Assembly (NCBI GenBank): GCA_964462125.1
Contig: CAYWXT010000096.1
Location: forward strand, 1 to 18,566
DNA: 18,566 nt
Direction of reading: 5' to 3'
DNA from: JAWLFY01 sp964462125
GTDB lineage: Bacteria; Planctomycetota; Planctomycetia; Pirellulales; Pirellulaceae
The first letter of the stretch is position 1. Each line of letters opens with the position of its first letter. The translations under genes were made by a program, and so were the position numbers. The notes beneath the pieces are model-generated. The model was not told the DNA's origin and searched no databases. It saw nothing but the letters and a program-made list of their open reading frames with translations. Below, one piece after another: positions 1 through 7,195 of the stretch.

Positions 1-398
1 GCGCCGGAGCACGTCCAGGCATCGCTACGATCCGGCTCGGCGAGACGGATGTACTTCGAAGCGGACGTCGAAGCGGCGAGACGCCAACCAGTGCCAATAC
101 GCCCCGGCAGCGGAAAACGTCCAGGCATCGCTACGATCCGGCTCGGCGAGACGGATGTACTCCGAAACGGACGTTGAAGCGGCGAAGACGCAAACTTTGC
201 CAAGACGCCTCGGCGCCGGAGCACGTCCAGGCATCGCTACGATCCGGCCCGGCGGGACGGATGTACTCCGAAACGGACGTCGAAGCGGCGAGACGCCAAC
301 CAGTGCCAAGACGCCCTGGCAGCGGAGCACGTCCAGGCATCGCTACGATCCGGCCCGGCGGGACGGATGTACTTCGAACGGATGTCGAAGCGGCGAGG
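1..398. repeat. Tandem array of a 106-bp repeat (four copies, cut by window edge)
   Basis: The block beginning ACGTCCAGGCATCGCTACG starts at 11, 117, 223 and 329, so the period is exactly 106 bp three times in a row. Positions 1-10 match the end of another unit (compare 213-222), so the array continues to the left. The fourth unit loses one base near 375 and stops matching at about 398. Copies differ by scattered substitutions, with one more divergent stretch at 184-216. Because 106 is not a multiple of three, any reading frame shifts from copy to copy. The short open frames here are therefore unlikely to be genes. I do not recognise the repeat family. Confidence 0.92.
30..368. other. 21-bp imperfect palindrome in every repeat unit (30-50, 136-156, 242-262, 348-368)
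   Basis: In each 106-bp unit, arms ATCCGGCTCG and CGAGACGGAT (units 1 and 2) or ATCCGGCCCG and CGGGACGGAT (units 3 and 4) flank a central G. Nine of ten arm positions pair; the sixth is a G-A mismatch in all copies. The arm difference is compensatory: T37/A43 and T143/A149 in units 1 and 2 become C249/G255 and C355/G361 in units 3 and 4. Flanking TAC and GTA can extend the stem past a one-base bulge. This fits a conserved hairpin or a protein-binding dyad, but four copies of one array are not independent evidence. Confidence 0.6.
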
Positions 399-415
399 TC
401 TGTCCAGTCCTTTCA

Positions 416-513
416 TCAGTTGGCAGTCGTCAGTTGTCAGTTATCAGCGGGTGGGTGAACGCGATCCCCTCACCCTTCTGGCTGGCAACGGCCAACTGAT
501 ACCTGCCAACTGG
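416..513. repeat. Inverted blocks of a degenerate 7-nt repeat
   Basis: Positions 416-450 read as five heptamers on the plus strand: TCAGTTG, GCAGTCG, TCAGTTG, TCAGTTA, TCAGCGG. Positions 479-513 read as five on the minus strand: CCAGTTG, GCAGGTA, TCAGTTG, GCCGTTG, CCAGCCA. The two blocks face each other, and between them GGGTGA (453-458) pairs with TCACCC (470-475). The whole could fold into a long imperfect hairpin. Such TCAGTTG-type intergenic short repeats resemble the short tandem repeats seen in other bacterial genomes; the role here is unknown. Confidence 0.65.
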
Positions 514-521
514 GAACTATC

Positions 522-550
522 TTGTCAGCGTCGGTCGAAGTACCTACGCT
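522..550 (+). promoter_or_regulatory. Weak candidate promoter for purA
   Basis: TTGTCA (522-527) is followed after 17 bp by TACGCT (545-550). The -35 box matches the sigma-70 consensus well but the -10 box is poor. A perfect 9-bp direct repeat CTTGTCAGC overlaps it, at 521-529 and 549-557. It lies 60 bp before the purA start. This is a motif match only. Confidence 0.22.
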
Positions 551-610
551 TGTCAGCTTGCGCGGTGGCAGGGGGGCGTCGAAATTCATGGAATTCGGGA
601 GCTAGATCGG

Positions 611-1936
611 GTGTCGGGAACGTGCGTCATCGGTTTGCAGTGGGGGGACGAGGCGAAGGGGAAGCTCGTTGATCTGCTGGCACCGCAATTCGACCTGGTG
701 GTTCGCTACCAAGGGGGGGCCAATGCGGGGCATACGGTCGTCGCTGGCGACCAAACCTACAAATTGCATCACATCCCCAGCGGAATTTTGCACGCCGAGG
801 TGCAGAACCTGATCACGCCGGGGGTGGTGATCAACCCGAGCACGATTCTCGACGAGATCGACGGATTGAAGGAGCGCGGGTTTTCCGTTGAGCGAAACCT
901 GCGGATCAGCGAGCGGGCGCACCTGGTGATGCCCTGGCATTTTCTGGAAGACCAGCGGATCAATTCCACGCATGTCCGCGGCGAGTCGATCGGCACGACC
1001 AACCGTGGGATTGGCCCTTGTTACCGCGACAAGGTGGGTCGGACGCACGCGATTCGGATGGCGGATTTGGTCCAGCCCCAGCGTGACGAGCGGTTACGGA
1101 CGGTGGCGGAGCAGAAAACCGAGGTGCTTCGCGGATTGGGAGCGAGTGACGAACAGTTGCAGACGATCGCCCCGGAGACGGTGATCCCGTTGGCGACATC
1201 CTGGGCCGAGCGGTTGCGGGGGATGATTGGGGACACGACCGAATTTCTGCTTGACGCGGCCGAAGCGGACCGGAAGATTTTGTTCGAAGGGGCGCAAGGG
1301 GCGTTGCTCGATATCGATCACGGGACGTATCCGTTTGTGACCAGCAGCAACAGCAGCGGGGTCGGGGTGTGTGCCGGGGCTGGGGTGCCGCCGCGTTGGA
1401 TCGACCACGTGATCGGGGTATGCAAGGCGTACAGCACCCGCGTCGGGGGCGGCCCGTTCCCGACGGAGTTGGAGGATTCGACCGGGGAGAAGATCCGCCG
1501 GCTCGGGAACGAGTTTGGCACGACCACGGGGCGGCCACGGCGCTGTGGTTGGTTCGACGCCGTAGCGGTCCGCTACACGGCTCGCCTCAGCGGTGCGACG
1601 CGGTTAGCGTTGATGATGATGGACGTGCTGGCTCATTTCGATGAGCTGCGGGTTTGCGTGGCCTATGAATTGGATGGGGAGCGGATTGAGCGGCTCCCGT
1701 GTCATGCTGACGAGTTGCGACGATGCCGTCCGATTTACGAGACGATTCCGGGGTGGAACATGCCGGTCGATGACGTCCGGCGGATGGAGGATTTTCCGGC
1801 CGGAGCGCTCACCTATGTGAAGCGGATCGAGGCGTTGGTCGGTGTTCCGGTGGGGATCTTGTCGGTCGGTCCTGATCGGGCGCAAACGATTTTCACCGAT
1901 GCCGCTTCCGGTTTGGCACTCGCCTCGGTCGGCTGA
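611..1936 (+). CDS. purA: Adenylosuccinate synthetase
   Basis: This enzyme joins IMP and aspartate using GTP to form adenylosuccinate, the first committed step from IMP to AMP, in the cytoplasm. The 441-aa length is typical. The N-terminal GTP/IMP loop reads QWGDEAKGK (residues 10-18) with catalytic Asp13. GGANAGHTV follows with His41, the same numbering as in E. coli. Further family blocks are TNRGIGPCYRDK, FEGAQGALLDIDHGTYPFVTSSN-like, GGGPFPTE and TTTGRPRRCGWFD. The loop has Ala15 where most homologues have Gly (GDEGKGK). The GTG start is chosen because translation enters the family directly, a GGGAG ribosome site lies at 597-601, and the ATG at 588 soon hits a stop. It sits 3 bp before uppS. 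Confidence 0.97.
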   Translation: MSGTCVIGLQWGDEAKGKLVDLLAPQFDLVVRYQGGANAGHTVVAGDQTYKLHHIPSGILHAEVQNLITPGVVINPSTILDEIDGLKERGFSVERNLRISERAHLVMPWHFLEDQRINSTHVRGESIGTTNRGIGPCYRDKVGRTHAIRMADLVQPQRDERLRTVAEQKTEVLRGLGASDEQLQTIAPETVIPLATSWAERLRGMIGDTTEFLLDAAEADRKILFEGAQGALLDIDHGTYPFVTSSNSSGVGVCAGAGVPPRWIDHVIGVCKAYSTRVGGGPFPTELEDSTGEKIRRLGNEFGTTTGRPRRCGWFDAVAVRYTARLSGATRLALMMMDVLAHFDELRVCVAYELDGERIERLPCHADELRRCRPIYETIPGWNMPVDDVRRMEDFPAGALTYVKRIEALVGVPVGILSVGPDRAQTIFTDAASGLALASVG

Positions 1937-1939
1937 GCA

Positions 1940-2779
1940 ATGACCGCCTCGAAACTATCCCGATCACCTTCGGACCCCGCTTTGTCGGCTGCGAGCAACC
2001 TCGCCGGTGCGTCGAATCAGCCTGGCGGAGCGAATCCGTCGGCGGAATCGTCGGGAGGAGGTTTGGCACGGCGTCAGCCGCAGCACATCGCGATGATCAT
2101 GGACGGCAACGGCCGCTGGGCCCAGTCTCGGGGGTTGCCGCGTGTCGAGGGACATCGTCGCGGGGTGGGAACGGTGCGGATGGTCAGTGAGAGCTCTGCC
2201 GAGCTCGGCATCGAGGCGGTGACGTTGTATTGCCTGTCCAGTGAGAACTGGAAGCGGCCTCGCCAGGAGCTCGATTTTCTGATGCACCTGTTGGAGCAGT
2301 ACCTGGTCGAGGAGCGCCGCACGATCATGTCGCAGGGATTGCGGTTGCGGTGCATCGGCCGCCGTGATCGATTGCCGGCGGGGGTGATCGCAGAGATGGA
2401 CCGCACGATCGAGATGTCCGCTGGCAATGCCGGCACCCAATTGGTGCTCGCCATCGACTACGGAGGTCGCGATGAGATCACCCGGGCGGTCCGCAGGATC
2501 GCGCGCGCGGTCGCTGCGGGCGAACTGGGGTTGGAATCGATCGAGGAGGCGAGCGTTGCCGCGTGGCTGGACACGGCCGGACTTCCGGAGGTCGATCTAT
2601 TGATCCGCACCGGCGGCGACATGCGGATCAGCAATTTTCTGTTGTGGCAGTTGAGTTATGCGGAGCTGTGGGTGAGCGAGAAGTGTTGGCCGGAGTTCAG
2701 CCGCGAGGACTTCCGGGGAGCGATTGGGGACTTTGCGGCGCGACAGCGACGGTTTGGGGGGCTGAATGTCAACGAGTGA
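1940..2779 (+). CDS. uppS: Undecaprenyl (polyprenyl) diphosphate synthase
   Basis: A cis-prenyltransferase that condenses isopentenyl diphosphate units onto farnesyl diphosphate, making the C55 carrier for peptidoglycan and other envelope polymers. The catalytic block HIAMIMDGNGRWA (Asp55) is followed by SSENWKRP, IDYGGRDEI and the C-terminal DLLIRTGG...RISNFLLWQ...YAELW signature. The last has GGD where GGE is usual. The protein has 279 aa, longer than the usual roughly 240-260. The first 45 or so residues are a Ser/Gly/Asn/Pro-rich extension with no family similarity. A TTG codon in frame at 2063, behind a purine-rich GGGAGGAGG, would give a protein of normal length, so the start is uncertain. 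It is probably co-transcribed with purA and cdsA. Confidence 0.95.
   Translation: MTASKLSRSPSDPALSAASNLAGASNQPGGANPSAESSGGGLARRQPQHIAMIMDGNGRWAQSRGLPRVEGHRRGVGTVRMVSESSAELGIEAVTLYCLSSENWKRPRQELDFLMHLLEQYLVEERRTIMSQGLRLRCIGRRDRLPAGVIAEMDRTIEMSAGNAGTQLVLAIDYGGRDEITRAVRRIARAVAAGELGLESIEEASVAAWLDTAGLPEVDLLIRTGGDMRISNFLLWQLSYAELWVSEKCWPEFSREDFRGAIGDFAARQRRFGGLNVNE
2053..2065 (+). promoter_or_regulatory. Possible alternative uppS ribosome site and TTG start
   Basis: GGGAGGAGG at 2053-2061 precedes an in-frame TTG at 2063-2065 (codon 42 of the longer form). Starting there removes the low-complexity extension and places the catalytic HIAMIMDG block about nine residues from the N-terminus, as in typical UppS. 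The spacer is short, about 4 nt from GGGAGG, so the signal is not ideal. The ATG at 1940 has no clear ribosome site but could be coupled to the purA stop. Confidence 0.35.
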
Positions 2780-2803
2780 CGTCGATCGCCGAGGGGTGTC
2801 CGG

Positions 2804-3748
2804 TTGCTGATTGATCGCCTGCGGACCTCCGCGATATTGATCGCGATCGCATCGGGTTTGTTGTACCTGGACGCCCACTTCCCTTCGTGGCCAGGCGCCG
2901 ACGGCCTCTGGTTGCTGCCGTTGTTGCTGTTTTTTTCCCTAGGCACCGCCTGGGACATGGCGGGACTTTTGGCCACCAGCAGCCGCGCGATTGACCGCTC
3001 GGTGACGTTGGTGGTCACGGCGTTGATCACGTTGTCCTCTGCGGTTCCGCTCGTGTGGGCGATCGGGGGGGCGGCGTATCCAGCGGATTGTCCGGTGGGT
3101 CGTTTGGGGTGGATCGCGATCGCGGCGGTGGCGGGGATATTCGTCGTATTGCTACGTGAGATGCTCCGGTTTCGGGGGCATCCTTCTCGAGTCATCGAGC
3201 GAGCCGTAGCGGGCGTTTTTGTGTCCCATTACGTCGGGCTTCCGATGGCCCTATTGTTTGCGCTCCGCGGGATCGGGGACAGCCGCTGGGGTTTGGCAGC
3301 ATTGGTGACGACGATTGTGGTGACCAAGAGTGCCGATGCGGGGGCCTATTTTGTGGGGAAACTGGTGGGGCGTCACAAGTTGATCCCGTGGTTGAGTCCC
3401 GGGAAGACGTGGGAGGGGGCGATCGGCGGAATCCTCGTCTCGACGCTCGTTGCAGCGGCCTGCTTGGGCTGGGGATTTCCGTGGGTACTTTCCAGTTCGG
3501 CCGACGGCATGAAGCAAGGGTCCCTCGTGTCGGCGGGCTCTCCGTCGCTCATCTGGGCAATCGTTTTAGGGCCGGTCTTGGCAATGGCCGGTATGATGGG
3601 AGATTTGGCGGAATCGTTGATCAAGCGGTCGGCGGGAGTGAAGGACAGCGGGAGTTGGCTGCCGGGACTCGGTGGCGTGTGGGACGTGACCGATTCGCTG
3701 ATTGCGGCGGTCATGCCGGCTTTTCTTTGTTTCGCGGCGGCGGCTTGA
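2804..3748 (+). CDS. cdsA: Phosphatidate cytidylyltransferase (CDP-diacylglycerol synthase)
   Basis: An integral membrane enzyme that makes CDP-diacylglycerol from phosphatidic acid and CTP, the branch point of bacterial phospholipid synthesis. The 314-aa protein is mostly hydrophobic helices. The central part has DAGAYFVGKLVGRHKLIP and SPGKTWEGAIGG, both strongly conserved in the family. The C-terminal signature reads IKRSAGVKDSGSWLPGLGG followed by VWDVTDS. Compared with the classic K-R-x4-K-D...PGHGG-x2-DR-x-D pattern, the His is Leu and the Arg is Val; the acidic residues are kept. The TTG start has GAGGGG upstream (2791-2796, 7-nt spacer), and the uppS stop closes the same frame just before it. 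It follows uppS by 24 bp, a common uppS-cdsA pairing. Confidence 0.94.
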   Translation: MLIDRLRTSAILIAIASGLLYLDAHFPSWPGADGLWLLPLLLFFSLGTAWDMAGLLATSSRAIDRSVTLVVTALITLSSAVPLVWAIGGAAYPADCPVGRLGWIAIAAVAGIFVVLLREMLRFRGHPSRVIERAVAGVFVSHYVGLPMALLFALRGIGDSRWGLAALVTTIVVTKSADAGAYFVGKLVGRHKLIPWLSPGKTWEGAIGGILVSTLVAAACLGWGFPWVLSSSADGMKQGSLVSAGSPSLIWAIVLGPVLAMAGMMGDLAESLIKRSAGVKDSGSWLPGLGGVWDVTDSLIAAVMPAFLCFAAAA

Positions 3749-3767
3749 GTGGAGTGGGGGTGGAGCG

Positions 3768-3796
3768 TTGGCCTTCGCCCCCTGGGAACGTATAGA
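3768..3796 (+). promoter_or_regulatory. Candidate promoter before phoH
   Basis: TTGGCC (3768-3773) and TATAGA (3791-3796) are separated by 17 bp in the 87-bp gap between cdsA and phoH, the largest gap in the purA to CBS-protein run. Each box matches sigma-70 consensus at four of six positions. It could start a second transcript for the phoH cluster. Confidence 0.35.
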
Positions 3797-3835
3797 ATCG
3801 ATGGCGACTGAGAACCGATCCTCGCAGGAACCTGA

Positions 3836-4822
3836 ATGACCGAAGCGACCCTGTCGATCGCCAGCCCGGAAGAGATTTTGACCTTGTTCGGGCCGCGGGA
3901 TCAACACCTCCGCAAGCTCCGCAATCTGTTCGGCGTGACGATCACGCACCGCAACGGACGGATCTGTATCTCGGGCAACGGAGAGGCCGTGCACCAAGCG
4001 ACACGGACGCTGGAGAAGCTCCGGCACCTGTCGCGGAAGAAGGGGACGTTGAGTTTGTCCGATGTCGAGACGGCAGCGGTCGAGGAGGGGGCAGCGGTCG
4101 AGGGGACGGCGACTGCGGTCAACGGACGGGAGATTGACATCCAGCACGCCGGGCGTCGCGTCAATCCCCGCACGCCGGGCCAGGCGCGGTACGTGGAGGC
4201 GATCCGTCGTTTTGACCTGACGTTCGCTGCCGGCCCGGCGGGGTGTGGCAAGACCTTTTTGGCGGTCGCCACGGCGGTGGAGTCACTCAAGGCGGGGGAG
4301 GTCCGCAAGATCGTGCTGGTTCGACCGGCCGTCGAGGCTGGCGAGAGCCTGGGGTTTCTTCCTGGCGACTTGCGGGCCAAGCTCAACCCCTACCTGAGGC
4401 CGCTGTTCGATGCGCTAGGCGAGATGGTTGATTTCGACCAGACGCGTTCGTTGATGGAACAGGACGTGATTGAGGTGATCCCGCTGGCCTACATGCGTGG
4501 ACGGACCCTGAACGATGCCTTCATCATTTTGGATGAGACTCAAAACACCACGGTTGGTCAGATGAAGATGTTCCTGACACGGATGGGGGAACGAAGCAAG
4601 ATGGTCGTCAGCGGCGATGACTCCCAGCAGGACTTGCCTCGGGGGGTGACCAGCGGACTGACCGACGCGTTGCGGCGGCTGTCGCGGATCCGCACGATCG
4701 GCGTGGTTCGGCTCGAAGCCTCCGATATCGTCCGCCACCGTTTGGTCCAACAGATCGTCGAGGCTTACGAGTCCGAAGGTTTGGACCGTTCACCCCACCC
4801 TCCATCGGCCAACAACCACTGA
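3836..4822 (+). CDS. phoH: PhoH-like ATPase (YbeZ type)
   Basis: A cytoplasmic P-loop ATPase of the PhoH/YbeZ family. Members are thought to act with YbeY in RNA processing or ribosome maturation; the exact reaction is unsettled. The 328-aa length is typical. The N-terminal 100 or so residues form a small nucleic-acid-binding-like region. Walker A is GPAGCGKT (133-140), with Cys where Thr is common. Then come VRPAVEAGESLGFLPGD and YMRGRTLNDAFIILDETQN, with Walker B Asp233-Glu234. The last motif is MVVSGDDSQQDLPRG. An AGGA ribosome site lies at 3826-3829, six bases before the ATG. The gene ends 9 bp before the HD phosphodiesterase, and ybeY and a ybeX-like gene follow, which supports the YbeZ assignment. 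Confidence 0.96.
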   Translation: MTEATLSIASPEEILTLFGPRDQHLRKLRNLFGVTITHRNGRICISGNGEAVHQATRTLEKLRHLSRKKGTLSLSDVETAAVEEGAAVEGTATAVNGREIDIQHAGRRVNPRTPGQARYVEAIRRFDLTFAAGPAGCGKTFLAVATAVESLKAGEVRKIVLVRPAVEAGESLGFLPGDLRAKLNPYLRPLFDALGEMVDFDQTRSLMEQDVIEVIPLAYMRGRTLNDAFIILDETQNTTVGQMKMFLTRMGERSKMVVSGDDSQQDLPRGVTSGLTDALRRLSRIRTIGVVRLEASDIVRHRLVQQIVEAYESEGLDRSPHPPSANNH

Positions 4823-4831
4823 TCGGTTGCC

Positions 4832-7195
4832 ATGAACGGCGTAAAAAAACAGCGAGCGGGGAGGGAGCGGATCGAATCGCTGGGGATTCCCAAACCTCGT
4901 TTGATCGAGTGGTGGAACCGCGGCGACAAATCGGACTGGGCGACACTGGCCGGGATTTGCCTGCTCGGTGCGATGGCGGTGTTGTTGCTGTGCCGGAGTT
5001 GGACTCCCCCCTTCGCCTACCGTCACGGCGACATCCCCTCGCGAGACCTGATCACGCGGGTGACCTTTGAGGTCGAGGATCGGGAGGCGACCGAGATTGT
5101 GCGGGAGCAGCGTCGGCGGGAGGTGTTGCCGTTCTATCGCAACCGCACCCAGCCATTGGCACAGTTGCGGGGGGCGTTGAAGGACCAGTTATTCTTGCTG
5201 CTCGACGCCCCTTCGTACGAGCAAATGAGTCCGGAACGGCGGCGGGCGTTTGCCCAGTTTTATGACATGGACGATGACGCGGCGCCGGACGCCTCACCGG
5301 AGGAGCAGTTCGAGGTGCTCAAGTCGGTGCTTTCGGCCGATCCGGAGCTCAATGAAGTCGAAGCGGCGCTCGACGCTGCGATGGTGCCGATCTACCGGCA
5401 TGGCCTGTTGCAGTCGAACCAGCACACCCCGGAGCAGGGGAACCAGCGGTTGATCCGTGTGATTCAGGCGAACCAGCCGGATGAGGTTGAGCCGGTCGAA
5501 CTGAGCGAGGTCCGGATCGCGCAGGTTGGCGAGGACCTGCGGACGCGGCTGCGGGAGCAGTTCGCGCAGCGATTCGACCGGGACCAGGCGCCGCAGGTTG
5601 GATCGATGATCACCGACTGGATCGTCCACCGCTTACCCGAATACGAGACGCTGAAGTACGACGACGAGTTGAGCGAGCAGGCCAGGTCGTCAGCGGCCGC
5701 GGCAGTCGAACCGGTGATGATCAAGTACCGCACGGGGCAGTCAAAGCTGGCGACCGCTGGCAAGCCACTGACCCTCGACGAGATGACGCTGCTGCGGCGG
5801 GAGTGGGAGACGCTGGTGAGCCGCATGGGGCTGTCCGACCAGCTGATCCGTGCGGCCGGCTACGCTGGAATGATCGCGGCGCTGTATTTATTGTGCGGCT
5901 CCTACATCTTTTTCGTCGACGACCGATCGCTGCTGCTGGACCGCGGCAAGCTCGGCCGGCTGGTGACGGTGTTCGCGGTTGCGGTGACACTCGGATATTT
6001 CGGAGCCCGGGACCAATGGCGGATCGAATTGATCCCTTTGGTGATGGCGTCGATTTTGGCGGCGGTCGTCTACGGCCGCGAGTTGGCGTTGTTGTTGATG
6101 GTCGCGGTCAGCCTCAGCGTCACGTTGTTGGTCGGGGGTGATTTGGCGGAGTTGGTCACCTTGGCCGCTGCCTGCGCCAGCTGTGCCCTGCTGGTCGGAC
6201 GGATCCGCAGTCGCACCCATCTGCTGTATGTCGGATTGGTCGCCGGGATGATCACCGTCGCCACGGTGGTCGGTGTCGGGATTGTGACCGGCGAGACCTT
6301 GTCGATCGGCAGTCCAGGGCAGGAAGGTGAGTCGTTGTACCGCGGGCCGCAATTGAACATGGTGCTGGCCGGGCTGGCTCGGGAGGCGCTGCGGGCGGGG
6401 GCTTGGATCTTGGTTTCCGCCACCGCCATGAACGGGCTGCTGCGGCTGGTGGAAAAGGCGTTTGGCGTGCAAACCGATTTGAGCCTGCTCGAACTCGGCG
6501 ATGCCAGTCATCCTTTGTTGCGGCGATTGGCCCAGCGCGCTCCCGGGACCTACAACCACAGCATTAATGTGGCCTCGATCGGCGAGGCGGCTGCCGACGC
6601 GATCGGGGCGCATGGCCTGCTGGTCCGCGTCGGCGCCTACTTCCACGACATCGGCAAGATGTTCAAGCCCGAGTACTTCATCGAGAACCAAGGGGCGGGG
6701 GCGAACCAGCACGACACGCTGCAACCGGCGATGAGTACGTTGGTGATCATCGCGCACGTCAAGGACGGAGCGGACCTGGCCCGCAGTCACCATCTCCCGC
6801 AACGGATCATCGATTTCATCCTGCAACATCACGGCACCACGCTGGTCGAGTATTTCTATCGTGAAGCGGCGAAGCGGAGCGAGGCGAATCCGAATGGCGA
6901 ATCGGTCAGCGACAAGGACTTTCGTTATCCGGGGCCCAAGCCGCAGACGTTGGAGTCGGCCGTTTTGATGATGGCCGATGCGGTGGAGAGCGCCAGCCGC
7001 ACGCTGGTCGATCCGACCCCCGCCCGGATTCAAGGGTTGGTCGACGCGATCACGCAGAAGAAGGTTGCCGACGGTCAATTCAACGAATGTGGTCTGACGT
7101 TTAAGCAGCTGTATCGGATTCGGCAGAGTCTCGTGAAGTCCCTCACCTCCATCTATCATGCCCGTGTCAAATATCCCGACCAGCAAACCGCCTGA
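4832..7195 (+). CDS. pgpH: 7TM-HD membrane phosphodiesterase, PgpH-like (predicted c-di-AMP hydrolase)
   Basis: The 787-aa protein has the PgpH/YqfF layout. A short cytoplasmic start leads to one membrane helix (about 35-56). A large external 7TMR-HDED-like region follows (about 60-335), then a multi-helix membrane block (about 337-545) and a cytoplasmic HD domain. All metal ligands expected of the HD family are visible: His576 (YNHS), His605-Asp606 (FHDIGK), His642 (IIAHVKDG), His666/667 (LQHHGTT) and Asp716 (MADAVES). Characterised PgpH proteins split cyclic di-AMP into pApA; that activity here is inferred from the family. Position between phoH and ybeY matches many genomes. The ATG has little ribosome-site signal (9 bp after phoH), so coupling is likely. 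The 3' end overlaps ybeY by 38 bp. Confidence 0.93.
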   Translation: MNGVKKQRAGRERIESLGIPKPRLIEWWNRGDKSDWATLAGICLLGAMAVLLLCRSWTPPFAYRHGDIPSRDLITRVTFEVEDREATEIVREQRRREVLPFYRNRTQPLAQLRGALKDQLFLLLDAPSYEQMSPERRRAFAQFYDMDDDAAPDASPEEQFEVLKSVLSADPELNEVEAALDAAMVPIYRHGLLQSNQHTPEQGNQRLIRVIQANQPDEVEPVELSEVRIAQVGEDLRTRLREQFAQRFDRDQAPQVGSMITDWIVHRLPEYETLKYDDELSEQARSSAAAAVEPVMIKYRTGQSKLATAGKPLTLDEMTLLRREWETLVSRMGLSDQLIRAAGYAGMIAALYLLCGSYIFFVDDRSLLLDRGKLGRLVTVFAVAVTLGYFGARDQWRIELIPLVMASILAAVVYGRELALLLMVAVSLSVTLLVGGDLAELVTLAAACASCALLVGRIRSRTHLLYVGLVAGMITVATVVGVGIVTGETLSIGSPGQEGESLYRGPQLNMVLAGLAREALRAGAWILVSATAMNGLLRLVEKAFGVQTDLSLLELGDASHPLLRRLAQRAPGTYNHSINVASIGEAAADAIGAHGLLVRVGAYFHDIGKMFKPEYFIENQGAGANQHDTLQPAMSTLVIIAHVKDGADLARSHHLPQRIIDFILQHHGTTLVEYFYREAAKRSEANPNGESVSDKDFRYPGPKPQTLESAVLMMADAVESASRTLVDPTPARIQGLVDAITQKKVADGQFNECGLTFKQLYRIRQSLVKSLTSIYHARVKYPDQQTA

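Noticed and set aside
1..398. CRISPR array
   Set aside because: Whole 106-bp units repeat without short direct repeats and unique spacers, and no cas gene is present.
25..499. Short open frames on both strands across the 106-bp repeats (for example 155-499 plus, 25-330 minus)
   Set aside because: The 106-bp period shifts the frame at each copy, there are no ribosome sites, and the translations resemble no protein family.
3749..3790. Intrinsic terminator after cdsA (GGGGG and CCCCC near 3756-3780)
   Set aside because: The arms pair poorly beyond five bases, the loop is large and no T-run follows.
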